DNA of 15,990 bases from CAYVZU01 sp964455935 (lineage in GTDB: Bacteria; Fibrobacterota; CAYVZU01). Below the pieces are notes generated by a model. That model made no database searches. It worked only from the letters and a program-made list of their open reading frames with translations, and had not been told where the DNA came from. This document shows, one piece after another, positions 12,627 through 15,990 of the stretch; position 1 is the stretch's first letter, and every line of letters starts with the position of its first letter. The stretch spans positions 1 through 15,990 of the forward strand of contig CAYVZU010000092.1 in assembly GCA_964455935.1 (NCBI GenBank). Reading direction: 5' to 3'. A program made the position numbers and the translations under genes.

Positions 12627-14573
12627 ATGGGTGAACCTTCCTTCATGTCCCTGATCTGGGTTGTCAATCTCTGCGCCTTGACGCTGCCGTTATCCCTGCT
12701 GGCGGCCGAAAGCATCCGCACCCGCAAGCCCGAAGAGACGGCCCTTTCCTTGGTGATCCTGGGCCTGGCCTGCCTTGAGCTTGGCGTTCGTTTTATCGCG
12801 GGCGTGTCGCCCGAGTCCGATTGGTTTATCGCCTACCGCATTGCCAACGGCCTTCTTTTTGTCGCCGCCTGCTGGCTGGCCTTGTTCCACGACATCACGT
12901 CCAAACCAGTTTCCTATCCCTGGATTCGCGTCAATGGAGCGCTGGCGGCCGGCGCCCTGGTCGTTTTTTGGGCGGCCTGGCGCAATCCGCTGCTGGCCGA
13001 CAAGGCCTTTTTCCTATGGCAGGTGGTGGCCGGGTCCGTAATCGGTTATACCGCCTCGCGCAGGAAGAACCGCAACGTGGGACTTATGCTGCTGGTGATC
13101 CTGCTCTGGATTTTCAGCCATGGCGTACACGATGTGTTTTTCCTTCCCTTCTACGCTCTGCTGGCCCTGTTCCTTCTCAAGGACCGGGTAAAGGGGCTGG
13201 TTGAGATCGATATCCTGCGCAAGCAACTGCTCCGCGAAAAAGAAACCATCTTCAAGCTGATCAATGAAATCGGCAGCTCGGTGCGCGATATCACCACCAG
13301 CGACGCCGTGCTCGATTTGATCATGCGCTCATCCATCGAGGCAACCCACGCCAGCTCGGGAGCCATCTTCATCTACGAAGAAAGCCTTGCGACCGGCGAA
13401 CGCTATCTCGTGTCCAAGGCGGTCATGGGCGCCTTCACGCCGCTGCACAACAGCGGATCGTATTCCGCCGGACAAGGGCAGATGTTCCTGGACGCCGACT
13501 CGAAATTCGTGGACCGCAAAGTGGTTCAGGAACGCGAGACCAAGATCGGCGAGGCCCTTGTGGCCGCCGTGGAGAAGGCGGGGAGCGCCGTGCTGATCGA
13601 GGACGCCCCGGCCGACATTCGCATCAAACGTCTGGGGGGCAGCGCGCTCAATTTTCATTCCATCGTGGCCGTGCCGGTCAAGATCAAGGAAGAGCTGTTG
13701 GGAGCGCTGGTTTGCGTCAACAAGCGCAACAGCAAAATATTCTCGGTCGACGATTCGTCGGTGCTGCAGACCCTGGCCGATCAGGCGGCCCTTAGCGTGA
13801 ACAACGCCCGGATGTATGCCAGCCTAAGCGAGCAGGAACGCATTCAGCGCGAGCTGGAAATCGCCAAAGAAATCCAGATGCGGCTTCTGCCCAAGACACT
13901 TCCCACCGTCAACGGTCTCAGCGTCTCGGCCCTGATGAAGACGGCCCGCGAGGTGGGCGGCGATTACTACGATTGCATCAAGCTCGATGACGACCACATG
14001 ACCCTGGTCATCGGCGATGTGGCTGGAAAAGGCGTTCCCGCCGGCATGATCGTGCTGATCGTGCGCACCGTGCTCCATATTCTTGTTCACGAGATCCATT
14101 CCCCGCGCCAGATCATCTCCGGTCTGTCCAGCCGCGTCTACTCGCAGATGGAATCGCGGGAGTTCATGACCTTTCTTTGCCTGACCTGGGACAACACCAG
14201 GCGCATACTCAAGTATGCGGGCGCCGGCCACGAGCACATTTTGCACTACGATCACGTCACCCGCACGGTCAATCGCATCCGCACCGGAGGCGTGGCCATT
14301 GGAATGCATCCCGAGATCGACCAATTTCTAAAAGAGCAGGAGATCCCCGTTAAGCCCGGAGATCTGGTGGTGCTCTACACCGACGGCATTACGGAGGCCA
14401 AGAAGCCCACTGGCGAAATGTACGGGCTCGACCGCCTGCAGAAGCTTATCGAGAAACACGGGTCCAGGGCGCCCGAGGACATGAAACAGCTTGTCTTATC
14501 CGATATCGATCGGTTCACCGGCGATGTGGAGCAATACGACGATATGACGCTGATGTTCTGCCGGTTCAATTAG
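12627..14573 (+). CDS. RsbU-like membrane protein: multi-TM, GAF, PP2C/SpoIIE phosphatase
   Basis: A 648-residue signalling phosphatase. Residues 1-185 contain about six membrane segments (near 8-27, 38-57, 66-86, 100-118, 127-143 and 150-184). A short coiled linker follows (about 190-215: IDILRKQLLREKETIFKL), then a GAF sensor domain (about 220-395) and a second linker (SEQERIQRELEIAKEIQMRL, the classic lead-in to RsbU phosphatases). The PP2C domain covers about 425-648. All metal-binding aspartates are present: GGDYYD, VIGDVAGKG, LYTDGITEA and YDDMTLMF. Proteins of this type remove phosphate from Ser/Thr of STAS antagonists, which are encoded just downstream. The membrane part and GAF domain probably supply the signal; the ligand is unknown. 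Confidence 0.95.
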   Translation: MGEPSFMSLIWVVNLCALTLPLSLLAAESIRTRKPEETALSLVILGLACLELGVRFIAGVSPESDWFIAYRIANGLLFVAACWLALFHDITSKPVSYPWIRVNGALAAGALVVFWAAWRNPLLADKAFFLWQVVAGSVIGYTASRRKNRNVGLMLLVILLWIFSHGVHDVFFLPFYALLALFLLKDRVKGLVEIDILRKQLLREKETIFKLINEIGSSVRDITTSDAVLDLIMRSSIEATHASSGAIFIYEESLATGERYLVSKAVMGAFTPLHNSGSYSAGQGQMFLDADSKFVDRKVVQERETKIGEALVAAVEKAGSAVLIEDAPADIRIKRLGGSALNFHSIVAVPVKIKEELLGALVCVNKRNSKIFSVDDSSVLQTLADQAALSVNNARMYASLSEQERIQRELEIAKEIQMRLLPKTLPTVNGLSVSALMKTAREVGGDYYDCIKLDDDHMTLVIGDVAGKGVPAGMIVLIVRTVLHILVHEIHSPRQIISGLSSRVYSQMESREFMTFLCLTWDNTRRILKYAGAGHEHILHYDHVTRTVNRIRTGGVAIGMHPEIDQFLKEQEIPVKPGDLVVLYTDGITEAKKPTGEMYGLDRLQKLIEKHGSRAPEDMKQLVLSDIDRFTGDVEQYDDMTLMFCRFN

Positions 14574-14581
14574 GAGTCTCA

Positions 14582-15052
14582 ATGACGCGCGCTTTCCGCA
14601 AGGACGAAATCGAACTGGAATTTCCGGCCGACATGGAGTACATCCCTCTAATCCGGAAACTGGTTTCGGAAGTCATGACGGTCAACGAATTCTCGCCCAA
14701 ATACGCATACCGGGCCGAGATTATCGCCGACGAGATTTGCATGAACGCGGTCAAATTCGGGTCGCCCCGAATGGAGTCGCGCATCCTGTTCCGCTGCACC
14801 GTGTTCCCCGAGCGGGTGGAAATGACGATTAAAGACGAGGGCGGCGACCCCGATAATCTGGCACGCCTGCGCCGGGTGCTTGAAACCATGGATCGGGAAG
14901 AAGAAAGGCCTGGACCCGACGGCATCAAGTCCAGGGGGCGGGGCTTGGAAATCGTGCGCATGCTGGCCAACGGTGTCGACATGAAAGTGGATCCCCAGGG
15001 CCTGACCGAGATTCATGTCATCAAGTACCGTCAGGACAGCGAGGCGAAGTAG
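14582..15052 (+). CDS. RsbW-like serine kinase / anti-sigma domain protein (HATPase_c_2)
   Basis: A 156-residue single-domain GHKL protein. It has a typical lead (LEFPADMEYIPLIRKLVS), the N-box with E51 and N55 (DEICMNAVKFG), the G1 box D85-x-G87 (KDEGGDP) and the G2 box GRGL at 119-122, so ATP binding should be possible. Relatives either phosphorylate a STAS antagonist or sequester a sigma factor or other partner. The ATG follows the phosphatase stop by 8 bases with AGGAG in front. The closest similarity visible in the window is to the C-terminal half of the next gene, indicating a tandem duplication. Confidence 0.92.
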   Translation: MTRAFRKDEIELEFPADMEYIPLIRKLVSEVMTVNEFSPKYAYRAEIIADEICMNAVKFGSPRMESRILFRCTVFPERVEMTIKDEGGDPDNLARLRRVLETMDREEERPGPDGIKSRGRGLEIVRMLANGVDMKVDPQGLTEIHVIKYRQDSEAK

Positions 15053-15059
15053 GAAAACC

Positions 15060-15884
15060 ATGGAAAAACGGCGGGAATCAAAACGCAAAGGCGGGGTGTT
15101 GAGAATCGAACACGAGAAATCCAAATTGTGCGCGGACGTGACCGTGGTCTCGTTCCAGGGCACACTCGATGCCTGTGATTTGAACCGGGTTTCGGAGGTC
15201 TTCGACGGACTGATTGAAGACAAGAACTTCTACATCGTGGCCGACCTCGCGGAGCTGACGTTTATTTCCAGCCCGGCTGTGGGCCTGCTCATGGGCTACA
15301 AGCGGCGTCTGGTCGAGCAGAACGGGAATCTGGTGCTGGTGGGCGTAACGCCCGAAATGAAAACCAAGTTGAGCATGATGGGCGCCGACCTCATTTTCAG
15401 CTTCCACGCCACGCTGCGAAGCGCGATCAACCGCTTTCATTGGGAATACCGCAACCGGCCCGATGTGATCAATCTCGCGTTCCCGGCGGATTTGGTGTAC
15501 GTGCCGGCCATTCGCCGATTCATATCCCAAATTGTCCTTCAAAAAGGCTATAACCGCAAAGACGGCTTTCGCATCGAAACCATCGTGGACGAAATCTGCA
15601 ACAACGCCATTGAACATGGCGAGAACGTCAAATTGGGCGAGCCCATACGGGTGCAGTGCCAGGTTGATAACGAAAAGATCAACTTTGTCGTGCTGAACAG
15701 AACGAATGCCGAAAAGGCCAGACAGATGGAGCAAGTGCTCCAGAACCTGGATCAACAGCCCGGATCGGCCGATTCCACGAGGGGACGGGGGCTCTCATTG
15801 GTCAAGAAGCTAGTCAAGGAACTCGACGTCAACTTCACCGACAATGGAACCAATGTACATATCACCAAATTGAAAGAGGAATAG
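15060..15884 (+). CDS. STAS-HATPase fusion: anti-sigma antagonist joined to an RsbW-like domain
   Basis: A 274-residue protein uniting two modules that are normally separate and opposed. Residues about 14-115 form a STAS domain (VTVVSFQGTLDACDLNRV, IVADLAELTFISSPAVGLLM); S71 aligns with the phosphorylated serine of SpoIIAA, though the following Gly is replaced by Pro-Ala. Residues about 135-272 form an RsbW-like HATPase with lead FPADLVYVPAIRRFIS, N-box DEICNNAIEHG (E178, N182) and G2 GRGL (242-245). The G1-box Asp of its neighbour is replaced by N213 (VLNRTNAEK), and the Gly is also lost, so ATP binding may be weak or absent. The start is the ATG at 15060 (AGGAAAACC before it); an upstream ATG at 15015 lies inside the preceding gene. 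Confidence 0.9.
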   Translation: MEKRRESKRKGGVLRIEHEKSKLCADVTVVSFQGTLDACDLNRVSEVFDGLIEDKNFYIVADLAELTFISSPAVGLLMGYKRRLVEQNGNLVLVGVTPEMKTKLSMMGADLIFSFHATLRSAINRFHWEYRNRPDVINLAFPADLVYVPAIRRFISQIVLQKGYNRKDGFRIETIVDEICNNAIEHGENVKLGEPIRVQCQVDNEKINFVVLNRTNAEKARQMEQVLQNLDQQPGSADSTRGRGLSLVKKLVKELDVNFTDNGTNVHITKLKEE

Positions 15885-15887
15885 GCC

Positions 15888-15990
15888 ATGGATACCCAGA
15901 TCGAACTCAAGATGACCGACATCCGCGACAAGCCTGGCGCCAAGCTGGTCAAGTTCGTCGGCGACCTGGACGCGACCAACGTAGAAACGA
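15888..15990 (+). CDS. STAS-domain anti-sigma factor antagonist, partial
   Basis: Only the first 34 codons are in the window, and the gene runs off the right edge. It starts MDTQIELKMTDIRDKPGAKL and continues VKFVGDLDATNV, the first strands of a STAS domain (compare the GTLDACD of the fusion protein). It follows the fusion gene by 3 bases, so it belongs to the same operon and is probably a substrate for the upstream kinase and phosphatase. The phosphorylated serine would lie beyond the window. Confidence 0.75.
   Translation, partial: MDTQIELKMTDIRDKPGAKLVKFVGDLDATNVET

Overview
The window looks like a chromosomal segment of a free-living flagellated bacterium with roughly 55-60% GC in its core genes. 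It carries a FlgM anti-sigma factor behind a near-consensus sigma-28 promoter, a FliK-like hook-length protein and an FlhB C-terminal paralogue. It also has a large partner-switching signalling cluster (membrane PP2C phosphatase, serine-kinase/anti-sigma domains, STAS proteins). I cannot place the phylum securely. The gene mix and the CAGAT-type intergenic palindromes would fit a delta-proteobacterial or other diderm lineage such as Fibrobacterota or Spirochaetota, but this is a guess.

Region 1 (1-3650) is an accessory island. It starts with two overlapping plus-strand genes of unknown function (65-748 and 745-1683). Next comes an IS481-type transposase cut off after 75 codons (1942-2166) and a G-rich filler with a 14-bp tandem duplication. 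The wreck of a type I restriction-modification operon follows on the minus strand. Its hsdM is reduced to an N-terminal and a C-terminal scrap joined out of frame, and its hsdS to about 24 codons, yet the DUF1016/YhcG-type PD-(D/E)xK nuclease gene between them is complete.

Region 2 (about 3650-8500) is housekeeping. An RNA-recognition-motif protein (+) converges on a minus-strand operon that reads Gfo/Idh/MocA oxidoreductase, then thioredoxin, then RsmB rRNA methyltransferase. A hisC-type aminotransferase (+) diverges from that operon. Two related long-hairpin palindromes lie in the intergenic spaces at 4234-4274 and 8354-8403.

Region 3 (8551-15990) is all plus strand and links motility to regulation: sigma-28 promoter, flgM, terminator, fliK-like, flhX (FlhB-C paralogue), a secreted protein with a low-complexity tail, a small unknown protein, an RsbU-like membrane GAF-PP2C phosphatase, an RsbW-like kinase, a STAS-HATPase fusion, and the start of a stand-alone STAS antagonist. 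Gaps are short or overlapping from fliK onward, so this is probably one transcription unit. The likely logic is that a membrane or GAF signal controls the phosphatase, which dephosphorylates STAS proteins and so changes which partner the HATPase proteins hold. The target could be a sigma factor or the flagellar programme, but the sequence does not identify it.

No rRNA, tRNA or CRISPR array was seen. The most unusual items are the STAS-HATPase fusion with a substituted G1-box aspartate, the intact nuclease gene inside a dead restriction locus, and the unknown gene pair at the left edge.
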